64,000 nucleotides of DNA from Chloranthus sessilifolius. Its lineage: Eukaryota > Streptophyta > Magnoliopsida > Chloranthales > Chloranthaceae. The position numbers and the translations under genes are program-made. A model generated the notes under the pieces. The model did no database searches, was not told where the DNA came from, and worked only from the letters and a program-made list of their open reading frames with translations. This document shows positions 11,831 to 22,994 of this stretch, piece by piece; positions within the stretch are counted from its first letter, which is position 1; the number at the start of each line of letters is the position of its first letter. The stretch is taken from the NCBI GenBank assembly GCA_021018995.1, contig CM037598.1, forward strand, positions 63,816,671 to 63,880,670, in the 5' to 3' direction.

Positions 11831-12466
11831 TTTTTCTGTTTTTCGTGTGGGAACTCGGGGAGACATTAAAGCTCTCCGTTCTTCAGCACTTATGATATAT
11901 ATGATGTAATTTGATATGTTCTAGGTTATGATCAAGAGGACGTGATAATGATGTCACCTTGAAGAGGGGATATGTCACCTTGAAGAGGGGATATCTTCGT
12001 TTTGGCTATAAGTTTAGGTAGGGGAAATTCAATGCCTATTTGAAATTAAATCTTGATTTGTATAGACACATATGATAGTTGTTGGATAAGCTAAGATTTG
12101 TTTTGTTAAATGAAAATTTAGTTTGTTATTTTGATTATGAGGATGCTTGATTTCACTTTTGAATATTGTACCAAAGATGCCATTGATATTGTTTGGATTT
12201 TGACTGGTACGATGATAGATAAATTTTGAAATGATTTTTGAACTCGTAATGATTGCTTTGACTGCGTTAGAAAGATGTGAATTATTGACGCTTGGAAATG
12301 TCGACTAACTTGACACTTGGACTTTTGACATAGAACTTGCATTGTGAATCCTTTAGATTCTTTTGACTGCATCCCTTGGAGCCGATACAACGGCATAATC
12401 TGTACACACATTCATACATACGTTGCATATGCATCCCTTGGACAATCATTGATAACTTAGAAACCC

Positions 12467-12575
12467 TTGAATACATTGTGACACCCTTGGAAACATTGTG
12501 ACACCCTTGGATACATTGAGACACCCTTGAACACCCTTGTGACACCCTTGGATACATTGAGACACCTTTGGACAC
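12467..12575. repeat. Short tandem minisatellite in LTR-C
   Basis: Imperfect tandem units of about 20-25 bp contain GACACCCTTGGATACATTG. A 21-bp duplication (GTCACCTTGAAGAGGGGATA type) also occurs at about 11955-11995. The ORFs seen across it are translations of the repeat. Confidence 0.6.
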
Positions 12576-14380
12576 AATTGTACTGTTTCGGTTGCATATT
12601 TGACATTGTTTACAAATTTGTTTGAATCTTGGACACCCTTGGATAAGTGTGACTATTTTAAAATGTTCTTTTATATGTATACTGTTTTGATGAAACTCTA
12701 TTTTGAAAAGTAAATGCTTTGAAAGTTTGTTTTGAAATGAAAGAAAATGATAAATGCTTTGAAACTCAGTTTTGAAAGATGGTTTTAACCCCTGCCATTT
12801 AATCTATGCTTTCATATGATAAGAATGTACATTGATATTGAATGTGTGATAGCCTGAATTTTGGCACCCTGAAATCCGTGCCATCGGCACGACCCTCGAG
12901 GTCGTGCCCAATATAATAAGAGGAACACTTGGTATATCCACACAACCATAAGTAAAACATAGACAAAATAACTAACACAAAACTAAATCTCCAGTTCTAC
13001 TATTTAACACCAAAAATATGTGACCTAAAAGATCATTCTAATCCCATGCCTTTGCATGAGCAAAAGAACCAACCCTAACCATCAGTGCCTTAACTACGGT
13101 TACCCTAGATGGTTCGATAAAAGAATATTTCATATTATATTATTCTTACAAAATAAGCTGGACATACCAAACCCTAAATATCTCTCTCAAAATAATGTCA
13201 AAGTACGCAGAGGGTCTTTTAAAAGAGCCTCTCAGGAGGGGGCTCAGACTCCTCCCTTGGAACGTAATCTAAGTCCTCGAGATTGACGTCACCAGAAGCA
13301 GCTCCTAACTCCGCACCTATGACGTATAGTTAAAGGGTGAGCTACATCCTAGCTCAATAGGGAAAATATCTGAACAAGTACATCTATCTTACTCATACAT
13401 TTCATGACATAAATAAAGCATGATTTCATCATTGTAAAAAAATTAAAAAATAGTTTGAGATGTAAAAAGGATAAACAGAATGCTTGTACTACACTACTCA
13501 TGGCATCCTATACTCACTAGTTCTCATATTTACAACAAGGTTGGTCTCATGACTTAAATCCATTAACTTAAATATTTCCCGAGTAATATAGCATTGAACC
13601 CCGATGGAATACCCTCCATCGTCGTCTAATCAGACTATTTTTCATGTAACCTGACCCAAGCCTCTTTATCATAGGCGACGGGCACATAACTACTATACAT
13701 CCTTGAGATGTCTACTGGTGTACGGATTGGCCGCCGTACCAGTCACAAATTTCCTGCCGAGTCAGTCACGGGTATACGGCCGCATCGGTGGGGTATTCTA
13801 CAAACCTTAAATCAATTATACACTATATATAGTTATTCACCGTGTAATTGTGCTCAATACTTAATAATTCATAGCCTATTCAAATCCCATTCATGGACCT
13901 TCACATAACGTGGATCTTTACATCCACCATACATGCCTGGGATGTCACACATTTCGATGCATCACTTAGATGCCCAATGCACATATGCATCCCTGGGATG
14001 GCTCAATTCTTTTACTAATTGATTTCCTCATTTATCCGTGTACCCACACATCATACTTTCCTATTCTTATCTTACCATTGTAAAAATACAATTATTCAAC
14101 TAAGCTTTTAAACGAATATGCATCCACAGAATATAACTACATACATGCTCTCGTAATCAAGTGTATAAGTTTAGAATGTTCCCTACCTCACAGGCAATTT
14201 TAATCCACGAATCCTTCAATCTGAGCTCGTACTTAACCGTCCCTAGGTTCAGCTTAAACTAAGCCTGACCAAACACACATAACATATCACTATTTGTGTA
14301 AAAACACTGGGGTTAGAAGCCTAACCCCAACTATGAGCAGTCCATAAGCAAAAACTCATCAATTGCTTGAATTTGTCCAA

Positions 14381-14695
14381 ACTGATCAAATGATTTTTAA
14401 TCGATCGAACGATTTAGAAAATCGATCAAACGATTTTAAATTGATCGAACGAAATCCCAAAATCGATGGAATGATTTTAATTCGTTCAATTGATTTCCAC
14501 ATAAATCCATAACACCTAATTTTTGCCCCTTGGCAAACCGATCAAACAATTTTAATTTTGTTCGCACAGTTCCACAAATCGATCGAACCATTTTATAAAT
14601 CGTTTGAACGATTTCTCCAAAATCCATATTTCACCTCATTCTTCATTGGTCAAAATCGATTGAACGAGTACTAATTTCGTTCGATCAATTTTGCC
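14381..14695. repeat. Motif array in element A 3' LTR (ATCGATCGAACGATTT type)
   Basis: About a dozen copies of ATCGATCGAACGATTT or its reverse AAATCGTTCGATCGAT occur, many mutated. The same array is in the other LTR (37155-37475) and in the spacer upstream of ORF3 (17453-17862). It lies downstream of the LTR TATA box, so it would be transcribed. Confidence 0.75.
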
Positions 14696-15064
14696 CATTT
14701 CTGATGCACATCGAGTTCTATCATCTAGAACTCATCTCATCATCATCCACACCATTCTTCATCTATTTCTCAAACCAATTCACTTAGATTTATAACCTAG
14801 CAGGTAAAACTAGTTTAAAATAGTCAAACTTACCATTTCCAATGGCTAAATCCTTTGATCCAAAGCTCTAGCCACAGAAGGGTTTCATAAACCCCCAAAT
14901 CTCGAATCTCCCTTCGATAACAAGCCCAAATCCATTAGCTTTCCGATCCTAGATCAATCATTCATATTTAATACACCGTTCTCAATTTCACAACAAAATC
15001 ACTCTCATTTACTCTCTCTAAATTTTCTCAACAACTCAACCAAATAGAACAGAAATGCTTCCCC

Positions 15065-15073
15065 CTTTTATAA
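15065..15073 (-). promoter_or_regulatory. TATA box in element A 3' LTR
   Basis: Minus-strand TTATAAAAG followed by a GGGGGAAGC block. The equivalent in the 5' LTR is at about 37839-37847. Confidence 0.55.
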
Positions 15074-15295
15074 CTTATAACTTACTTGGGTGCAAAGCAT
15101 ATATAACTAACTACATATATGTACATATATATGTTTATAAATATATATATATATATATACCAACTAAGTTTTATATACCACTTAAACTAACCATCCTAAG
15201 GCAACGAACTCAATGTTGACCCAATCAAACAAACGACTAGTCGGGTCCGCTTCCCAAGGTGCACTATATAAGCATGAAATTTTTGGGAGGTTGCA

Positions 15296-15315
15296 TTCTC
15301 CCGTCCTTTGGAATT
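15296..15315 (-). other. Polypurine tract of element A
   Basis: On the minus strand the sequence GGGATGAAAATTCCAAAGG followed by ACGGGAGAA directly precedes the 3' LTR start TGCAACC. It is collinear with the better preserved tract of element B (GGACGAAAATTTCTAAGGGG, 48081-48100). It would prime plus-strand DNA synthesis. Confidence 0.65.
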
Positions 15316-15837
15316 TTCATCCCTAAAAATTGCATGCAAGGGCTCCCCACACCCTGACATGGGAACCCACACACGTGGCATAGCCCATCTAAAACAGAAT
15401 GACAATAACGCATCCTACACATTCACAACCATAGATCCTACAAACGCAACTGACAGTGTGTATTTAACCATGATATCATCCAGCAAAAATGTTTAACACG
15501 CATGTGCAACAACAGGCACACCATATAACAAACTACTAAATGATGATAACAACCATACTACATAATAAAGCAGCTACATAAGAAAAAAACTGCTTAGGAA
15601 TCCCAACACACCAAACCATAACGCACACCCAAAGGAGCTAAAATATATCCGAACATTGCACACATTAAAATAGGAACATATATATAATCATTAGCAAAAA
15701 CGTATTCATAGATTGGGGTGGCAACCAGCCACGATTGTTAGAAAGGACACATGTCCATTGGTACTTGTTGTAAATAATTACAATTTCCCAAAAAGTTGTA
15801 TAAAATTATCCAAAATTTAAACCTCACAAAACATCAC
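15316..15837 (-). other. Non-coding 3' region between ORF3 and polypurine tract, element A
   Basis: No supported ORF. The sequence is A-rich on the plus strand. Nothing recognisable beyond its place as the 3' untranslated region. Confidence 0.5.
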
Positions 15838-17163
15838 TCAAGACACTGCATCTCTCGGCTGATCGCTGCCATCACCATGCTCTCCCACACCCGAAGTCGA
15901 CGCACCCGGGAACCATGCCTGCACTGCCGCCATGCACTGGAGATAGGTGGCGGGGTACATGAAGTGCATCTCCTCGGCGTGTAATGCATCGTAGAAATCC
16001 AATCATCGATTGAGGAGGCAATTATTCTCCACCATTTTCTGAGTGTTTGCTTCCAAAAGGGCATAAAGATCCGCAATGGTCGGGGTAGGAGCACCCTCAG
16101 GTGGTGGTGGTGCTTGCGTCTGCGTATGACGTCTAGCCCGCTGCTGAAGTGGAAAGGTAGCAGCTGGCTCATCAGGGATAGGAGCATCATGTGGTGGTTG
16201 GTCTTGAGGTTGTGGTTCCGGCTGTGGTTGGTCTTTGACTGGTGGCTTCTTAATCAATTTCACGTATGTCCGATTCCAATCAACCATGGTGTATGGTTGG
16301 ACATTACTTGTGAGTTTTGGTTCGTTCTTTAAGTGGGTGTACATGTCACCCCCGCGTAATCTTCGACCATAAGTGGATCAATCGAGCATAGGGCATGTCC
16401 TCCATGGGTTTCTTAGCGCCCTCTAACATTTTCTAGCATGCATACTTCATACCCTCAATGGCTACTCATGGCACGTTAAACAGCCACTAAAGGCCGCAAA
16501 GAACATCATTTGAACTTCACCCACCTATTCGGTTCTATGTCTTAATGGGTACAAATTGCAATGAATGATTGTATCGAGCGTCCAAAGCTCATGTCGCAAG
16601 TCAACTCATTTAATCAAGTGACCCGATCCCATCCGGCCATGTGTCATCTCAGCTGCGATATATTTGTAATCTAAAGGGGCTGGGTAAGGCTCGGCTAAGG
16701 CAATGTCCTCATGATTATAAGTGTGGAGACACTCCAAGGCATTGACCATGTCATCGTAGGTGAACGTATAGTCCCTACTGTCTATTTTGGTTCTAAGGAT
16801 GGTTGGGTCAGTGATTACTTCCATGTTTTGATAGAATAGTCTCACTATTCGGGGGTAGAAACTATCCTTGCACGGGCGGAGTATCCCAGTCAAACCCGCC
16901 GTGGAAATGCAGTTGAAAGCCCAGTGTGTTTCATCTTGTTTGGCAAAAATTTTAGGATCTATGATACACTCGGGCTCAAAATCCTTATCAGCCCACCATT
17001 CATTGGGTCGCTCACGTGTAAGTGGTGGTGGGGGCGGTGTCTGTGTAGGCGGTGCAGACGAAGAACCCTTCGGTGGTTTCTTTGGCGGTGGTTGTGATGA
17101 GGAACCCATAGTGGGTTTCTTCGGTGTTGCACTCGCCGTAGTTTGGCGAGTCTTAGGTGCCAT
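15838..17163 (-). pseudogene. Element A ORF3 (extra protein downstream of chromodomain), broken
   Basis: ATG at 17163 opens a basic, proline/threonine-rich N-terminus (MAPKTRQTTASATPKKP) and a core (WWADKDFEPECII, FYPRIVRLFYQNMEVI, AAEMTHGRMGSGH) with an in-frame stop at 16606. Homology continues in decayed form to 16344. A proline-rich linker and a coiled-coil-like tail (IADLYALLEANTQKMVEN) then run through a single TGA near 16000 to the end at 15838. The core and tail align with ORF3 of element B, which has the same WWA...PE start and IVRLF block. Chromoviruses normally end their coding capacity at the chromodomain, so this ORF is unexpected. Confidence 0.75.
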
Positions 17164-17452
17164 TTAAATCACACACTAAAACTAGGGATTTTTAGCAAGG
17201 GTTTAGCTCTAATTTCTCTAATACTAGGGTATGAAGCAAAATTTGAAATTCCAATGACCTAAGAGAGGTTAGTGGTTACCTCTAGTGTGACTAGGAGTTA
17301 TTCATGTGCTGATCCAAGATTAGAGATGACTGGAAATTGCTAATGTCACTGTCACTCGCAAGCTCTAGAACTTCTCCAAGAGGAAAGAAAACAAAAGAGG
17401 ATTTTTGGTTGTGGAATGAATGACAAAAAAATCACATGCCAATATATAGTTA
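17164..17452 (-). other. Leader between motif array and ORF3, element A
   Basis: Non-coding. On the minus strand TATATATTGG near 17440-17450 lies about 280 bp upstream of the ORF3 ATG and could be a TATA box for a separate ORF3 transcript. This is a guess from position only. Confidence 0.3.
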
Positions 17453-17862
17453 CGAAATCGATCGAACAATTTTTAAATCGTTCGATTAGTTTTCGAATAT
17501 TAAATGCAGTTCCCAATTTTCATTCGATCGGATGCTAATTTCGATCGAACGATTTTCCTTAGTTAATGTAGCCCCCAGAATTTCGTTCGAACGGTTTCTA
17601 ATTCCGATGGAACGATTTTCTTAACCTCACTTATAGGCTATTTTTCTCACTCCACTAGCCCATCCAATTCATTCGAACGATTTGAAAATTGATTGAACGA
17701 TTTCCTGGCAACAGCTTGGACTCCCACTGGCCATTTCATTTCATTCAAACGATTTGAGAATCGATTGATCGATTCTCTGGCAATCGATTCTCTGGCAACA
17801 GTTAAGGCCTTAACCTATTGAAATTTGATATAACAAATTTAAATTTGGATCGAACGAATTCC
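17453..17862. repeat. Motif array upstream of ORF3, element A
   Basis: About a dozen copies of the LTR motif of the same element (ATCGATCGAACGATTT and its reverse) occur, for example TTTCGATCGAACGATTTTCC and AATCGATTGATCGATT. It lies 290-700 bp upstream of the ORF3 start and is separated from the chromodomain stop by about 400 bp. Confidence 0.75.
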
Positions 17863-18098
17863 CAAAAATGGAGCTGAGGTTGTTTTTACATGCCCCTGAA
17901 ATCTGCTAATGAACTAGCTTCTATTCTCACTAAAACGTAGCTCTTCATAGGGGGATTACTCACATCACTCGTAGATCAGCCCTCATTCGCCAATCCATTT
18001 AGACATTAGCTCATCTACTTACAATTTACGCATCAGTCTTTCATCTAGACATTTACATAGCTCCGTCTAGTGTTACACACCATATTCAAAATTTTAGA

Positions 18099-18194
18099 GA
18101 TCACACATAAATTTCAATATAGGTTAGCTTGGTTTTTACACATATCGATCACACATAAATTTCAATATAGGTTAGCTTGGTTTTTACACATATC
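18099..18194. repeat. 48-bp tandem duplication in spacer of element A
   Basis: Two identical adjacent 48-bp units begin GATCACACATAAATTTC and end TTTTTACACATATC (18099-18146 and 18147-18194). Identity suggests a recent slippage or duplication event. It is non-coding. Confidence 0.85.
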
Positions 18195-18272
18195 CATTCA
18201 AAAATTTGAAAATTCAACTTATAATTATAAGAAAGTTCTGACTTGTGCTCTACACCTCGCACCTATCATCTA

Positions 18273-19796
18273 CTATTCCTCAAACAAATGGTGGTATAAT
18301 TCCTTGATTTCAGCCTCATGCTCCCAAGTCGCTTCTTCGACCGGATGATTCCCCCACTTGACGAGCACTAAAGGAATGATCTTAGTGCATAGAGTTTGTT
18401 CTTTTCGATCCAAAATTTGAATCGCTTCCTCAATCATAGTCATATCCTCATGCAGCTCGATCGACTGATCTCCCAAGATGTGTGTAGGGTCCTTTGCGTA
18501 CTTCCGGAGCATAGAGACATGAAAGACATTATGTACCCTATCAAACAACGGAGGTAGTTCGATGCGATAAGCTACTTCACTGACTCGTCCCAAAACTTCA
18601 AAGGGTCCAATGTAATAGGGACTTAACTTTCCCTTCTTTCCAAACCTCATCACGCCCCTCATGGGTGATATCTTCACAAATACATGATCACTAATAGCAA
18701 AGTCTAGGCTCGTTCTTTTGATATCGGCATAGCTCTTCTATCTGCTCTGAGCCAATTTAAGTCTCTCTCTTATCATATGAACGACCATGGCATTATCTTC
18801 AAGAATTTTTTAACCCAATATAAATTCCTTCCTGCTTTCTTCCCACTTGGTAGGCAATCTGCATCGCCTTCCATAGAGAGCTTCATACGGTGTCATTCCA
18901 ATACTCGCTTGAAAATTATTGTTGTACACAAATTCGATCAACGATTGATGTTGCTCTCATGATCCCTGTAACTCGAGCATACACACCCTGAGCATATCTT
19001 CTATCACTTGATTTACTCGCTCTGTTTGCCCATCGGTCTGCGAATGGAATGCCGAACTATAGTCCAATCGAGTGCCCATACCTCCCTAAAACTTTTGCCA
19101 AAATTTTGAAGTATATAGTGGGTCACGATCAGATACAATACTGCTTGGAATGTCATGCAAATGTATGATCTCCTTCATATAGAGTTTCACGAGTCTTCCT
19201 GCCGTATACATCGTGTTGTAGGACAAGAAGTGAGCTGACTTCATCAGTCTATCTACTACAACCTACATAGCATTGTACCTCTTTACTATCCATGGCAACC
19301 CCAAGATGAAATCCATCGAGATTGACTCCCATTTCCATTCCGGTATGGGTAGAGGCTGCAATAATCTAGTAGGGTGTCTATGGTCTACCTTCACCTGCTG
19401 ACATGTCAAACATCTTGGCACCTACTCGGCTACATCTCGTTTTAGACCTCTCCACCAATAGCTCTTCCTCATATCTTGATACATCTTGGTGCTACCTGGA
19501 TGGATCACGTATTTAGACTTGTGAGCCTCATCTAAAATAGTTTGTCACAATTCGGCATCAACTGGAATACAAAGGCATCCCCTGAATAACAAGGAACTAT
19601 TCTCCCGTATAGAGAAATCTGGTCTGGTGCCTTCAATCACCTGTTGTCGAATCTTGACTAACTTTGAGTCTTTCATCTGTAGCTCGTGAATGTGTTCAAA
19701 AATCATCACTCTCACCGTAATGTTGGCTAAAAGAGCCCATGAAGCTTGTACTTTAATTTTTGCGTCATACAATGAAAGGTCTTCGAACAATTTCCA
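18273..19796 (-). pseudogene. Element A integrase and chromodomain, broken
   Basis: On the minus strand the segment starts just after RNase H, at the L insertion (19797-19801). It contains the integrase zinc-binding part ([10 protein letters not shown], then CLTCQQVK), the catalytic core ([29 protein letters not shown] supplying the D-D-E residues), the GPFEVLGRV C-terminal block and a chromodomain ending LVLVKWGNHPVEEATWEHEAE near 18275. Integrase would insert the cDNA in the nucleus, and the chromodomain would direct it to methylated-histone chromatin. Numerous stops break it. The final 134 residues are open. Confidence 0.85.
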
Positions 19797-19801
19797 CCTG
19801 T
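19797..19801. repeat. Target-site duplication of element L, left copy
   Basis: CCTGT here and at 32136-32140. It fixes L as a single insertion into element A. Confidence 0.85.
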
Positions 19802-20180
19802 TATTGGCGATTTCTAGTGTGCTGATTTATTCTGTAATGATAAAGACAAAATAAAATCAGAGTAAAACTGGGGATGGATTCAACACAATAAAAAGATCCT
19901 AGACTTGCAAGATACAGGGTCCTTTGTAGCAAGTTTTACTAAGTAAGAGTTTGCCCCACAGGGAGTAGTGATCTAAATCCAGAAGGAGCATAGTAGACCT
20001 CCAGATCTGGCTACAGATCTGGCAATTCTATGAAAACAGGGAAAAGAAAGAGAGTTTTTCTGTGTCACTAGATCTAATTATTTTATAGAACTACAGGAGA
20101 TTTTCTACACTACTGGAGAAATATGAATAAAAGAATGGTTATTTAACTAAAGTGCATAAAAATAAATCCTCATCCTCCTT

Positions 20181-20490
20181 CAGATTAAGGTCGTCAATCT
20201 TAGTCATCAGCTATCGGATATTTATGAAAATAAACAGTACCATTACACCATATATCAAGTTTCCTACCATTGGTCATCAATCAAGTCTAGGATTCTATCG
20301 ATACAGATTTAATCTAATCTTAATCCACCTTCTTCAGATTAAGGTCGTCAATCTTAATCCTCAGCTATCGGATATTTATGAAAATAAATAGTACCGTTAC
20401 ACCATGTATCAAGTTTCCTACCAATGGTCGTCAATCAAGTGTAGCATCCTATCAATATAGATTTAATCTAATCAACAATCAACCAGAAAT
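20181..20490. repeat. 154-bp tandem duplication in element L LTR
   Basis: Two adjacent copies start CAGATTAAGGTCGTCAATCT (20181 and 20335). The second LTR has the same pair, starting at about 26621 and 26775, with solo LTR D sitting inside the second unit. The duplication therefore predates transposition of L. Confidence 0.8.
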
Positions 20491-21433
20491 TTGGGTGTCA
20501 ATCAAACTCTAACAAACTGAAGATGAAAAAGTAGAAACCGTTACACTAATCTGCAAATTCTAACCTGAGTCATCAATTCAAGTCAAAATTTGGAGATGTT
20601 CACAAAACTGAAATAAAACTAAACTAAAAGATGGAGGAAGATGGATGGAAAAATAAAGATCAAATGGTGAGAAATAGAAAGCTTGGGCCTGATTTTCATT
20701 CCAAAATAGATCAAGATTTGAGGATATGTAACCATCCTTCATTTGGCTACAAGCACAAATGCAAGGTATAAGAATCTGATCTAGACCGGTGGTTTGGATT
20801 CATCTTCAGGCTATGATCTATCCACTTAAATGGTCACAGATCATCCAATAGATTTCCTCCATCCTTGGTTTAGATTCATCTTATGGCTATGATCTGTCCA
20901 CTTAAATGGTCACAGATCATCCAATAGATTTCCTCTATTCCAATGGCTTCGATCAGAACAAGATAACCACTATAGATGTTGTGGATGCAAAGCCACAGGC
21001 ACAAACACCCACATGCATATCAAACCCAGGGAAATCAGATGGTCATCAAGAGATCTACCAGTTAAGTGGGTGAGCTGATTAACAAACTCCTCTACACAAA
21101 TCCGATCGAGAATCTAATGGGACAATAAGATCTTTAGGTTTAACTAAGCTTTAAAATCAACAATTTATTGCTCAAACAAAACAACTTACAATAAACTTGT
21201 TCCCAGATCTGTAGTTTGTGCATCGATCCGCATTTCTTTATGCCAAAATTACAATTACAAACCAGATTCGAGCTACTATCTAGATCTAATCCAACAGGCT
21301 GGATTAGAGAGAGAAGGGGGAAGAAGAAAGAAAATATAATACCTAAAACTAAACCTAAATGAGCTAAGGAGAACTCAAGCTATTCCTTTGTTCCTACTTT
21401 CCTTGCTGAAGAAAAAACAGCAAAAAGATAGGC

Positions 21434-21440
21434 ATTTATA
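21434..21440 (-). promoter_or_regulatory. TATA box in element L LTR
   Basis: Minus-strand TATAAAT, repeated in the other LTR near 30379-30385. The motif array (21896-22600) lies upstream of it in the element orientation, hence in U3. Confidence 0.45.
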
Positions 21441-21785
21441 CATATGCATTGATCCTTGTGCCTTGGGTTTCAGCCAATCAGAGAGCAGAGATGGATCCCT
21501 TCTATTGTGCTTCAGTTGCATTCCTGCCAAATATTTATTCACACCCATGTGCAGCATTTTCTATGTATTGGAGTTCCTAATCTACCTTTGTCAACCAAAA
21601 AAATGTCTACTACTCATCTTCGTACTTGCTGTCCGCAAAATAAACCCAAGCTGCCCCTGCTGTCCATTACTTTTTCCAGTTGCACACGTCAAGTGATTGC
21701 CCACAGAATAATCATTCTCGCTGCCCCAAAATACCTCTGCTGTTTGTTACCAAAATAGCCCCAAATGGGCCCCGTCTGAAGCAAG

Positions 21786-21787
<2 letters not shown>

Positions 21788-21847
<60 letters not shown>
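21788..21847. repeat. (TA)n microsatellite
   Basis: About 30 TA units. The matching run in the other LTR (about 30734-30770) is clearly shorter. ORFs reading Ile-Tyr repeats come from it. Confidence 0.95.
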
Positions 21848-21853
<6 letters not shown>

Positions 21854-21895
21854 GTAGCTGCAGTCAAGACATCAGGTTTGAGGGGCTTTCTGAGA

Positions 21896-22600
21896 ACTCG
21901 ACGGTTGGATAGGATCTTGACTGCATCTCGACAGATTTGGGGTAAGCTGGAGGTTGGGCTTCTCAACAGGTTGAGATATTTAGGCGGTCAAAGGGTGCTA
22001 TGATGTGAATTGCGGCTGAAACTCTGCATGGCTACAGCTTTGAAGATGTCGATAGGTTTGGGTTGAAAGTTCGCTTTGCTGTTGCCGCTTGTCGTGAGGA
22101 TTGATGGGCGCTGCAAATTCATTTTGAGAGATTCCTTTGGAAGCTCATCCATTCGATAGGTGTAAATGCAACAAGATGTCGACAGTTTCAAATTGAACTT
22201 CACTAGGTTCATTCTGCAGCTGATCAGATGGTAAGTTCGATAGGTGCAAGCTGGTTATTTCAGCATTTCGATAGATTGGATGAATGCAGCAGCTTCAGCT
22301 CCAAGTGGTCAACAAGATTGGTTAGAAGGCTAGGCGTTTTGCTTTGAGAGGATTGGTGAATGGATTATGGGTTGCACTCTCTTTGAGCCTTTGACAGGTT
22401 CAACAACAACTCAAGGCTTTAGCAACTATTTCGATGGGTTCAAGGATCCATTCGACAGGCTCCATGGCTGCTGATGCAGCACGATAAGTTTACTATTTTA
22501 ATTACAGCAATGCTCGAGAGGAAGAAAGATGTCAAGCATTATTCAATGGGATGGCTGAAGTGTAGTTTGGATGTTCTTTACAAGCCACCAGTCGATAGGT
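21896..22600. repeat. Palindromic motif array in element L LTR (TCGATAGGTT type)
   Basis: Repeated TCGACAGG, TCGATAGGTT and CTCGAGAGG motifs occur at irregular spacing, as in Athila-1. The corresponding array in the other LTR is at about 30820-31750 and is longer because of the 265-bp deletion here. Confidence 0.7.
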
Positions 22601-22982
22601 TAAAGTACATGTGTAGCTGCTGAATTTTCTACTCCATTGAAAGCTTCCACTACTGCAGCTTGTTTTCCAAGGTGTGCAGCTAGGTGACCCCTTTGCTGCT
22701 CCCTATACACTGCTGCTGTGTAGGTGGGGTCCCTAGCTTGAAGATGCTGCTGTATTTGGAGAAGTCGGGGATAAAATTGATGCCATTTCGTTCATGCCTC
22801 ACTCCTAGCTGTTGCTTGGTTCCACAACTCCTCTAAATGGCACCTTTTTAACTGAAAACTACACTAAGGATGTATTTACCTCCTTGCTGCAAAACAATAC
22901 TAAAAACAAATATTAAATACTCTAAGTCCTAGCAAAATTCAGGTTTAAAGGTGTAGAAAGTGGCAAAAATCAGTGACTAACA

Positions 22983-22994
22983 CACCCCCAAACC
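22983..22994 (-). other. Polypurine tract of element L
   Basis: Minus-strand GGTTTGGGGGTG next to the 3' LTR start TGTTAGTCAC. The same sequence type adjoins the Athila-1 3' LTR at 8601-8613. Confidence 0.85.

Larger units (their letters stand above)
10792..12844 (+). mobile_element. LTR-C, left fragment (old Tekay-like LTR)
   Basis: Shared landmarks with the LTR of element B are a GAGCCCCACACCGAAC block (10839), a TATA box (10991-10997), a motif array downstream of it (11455-11830) and a GTAGGGGAAA block near 12017. It stops at the insertion point of element A (GAATG at 12840-12844). The sequence resumes at 38068 and again at 50762. Its first roughly 150 bp relative to B are missing, which suggests that Athila-1 also inserted into this LTR. 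It lacks coding sequence. Confidence 0.6.
12845..15295 (-). mobile_element. Element A 3' LTR
   Basis: Bounded by TGTGATAGCC at 12845 and GGTTGCA at 15295 (both are TG...CA ends), 2451 bp. In its own orientation the U3 is short: the TATA box lies only about 220 bp from the LTR start, and most of the LTR is transcribed leader. The partner LTR carries an extra tandem copy of about 28 bp near 36709-36755. Confidence 0.85.
19802..22982 (-). mobile_element. Element L 3' LTR
   Basis: 3181 bp, starting TATTGGCGATTTCTAG (the terminal TG has become TA) and ending GACTAACA. It lacks about 265 bp present in the other LTR, with the breakpoint at two TCGATAGG-type motifs. It contains a 154-bp tandem duplication (20181-20490), a shorter duplicated block at about 20810-20945, and a long (TA)n run at about 21788-21847. 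Confidence 0.85.

Noticed and set aside
15834-16190. Open frame overlapping ORF3 of element A in another phase
   Set aside because: The overlapping frame shares proline-linker and coiled-coil features with element B. This one is its shadow.
21680-22003. ORFs with Ile-Tyr repeats
   Set aside because: They come from the (TA)n microsatellite in the LTR of L.
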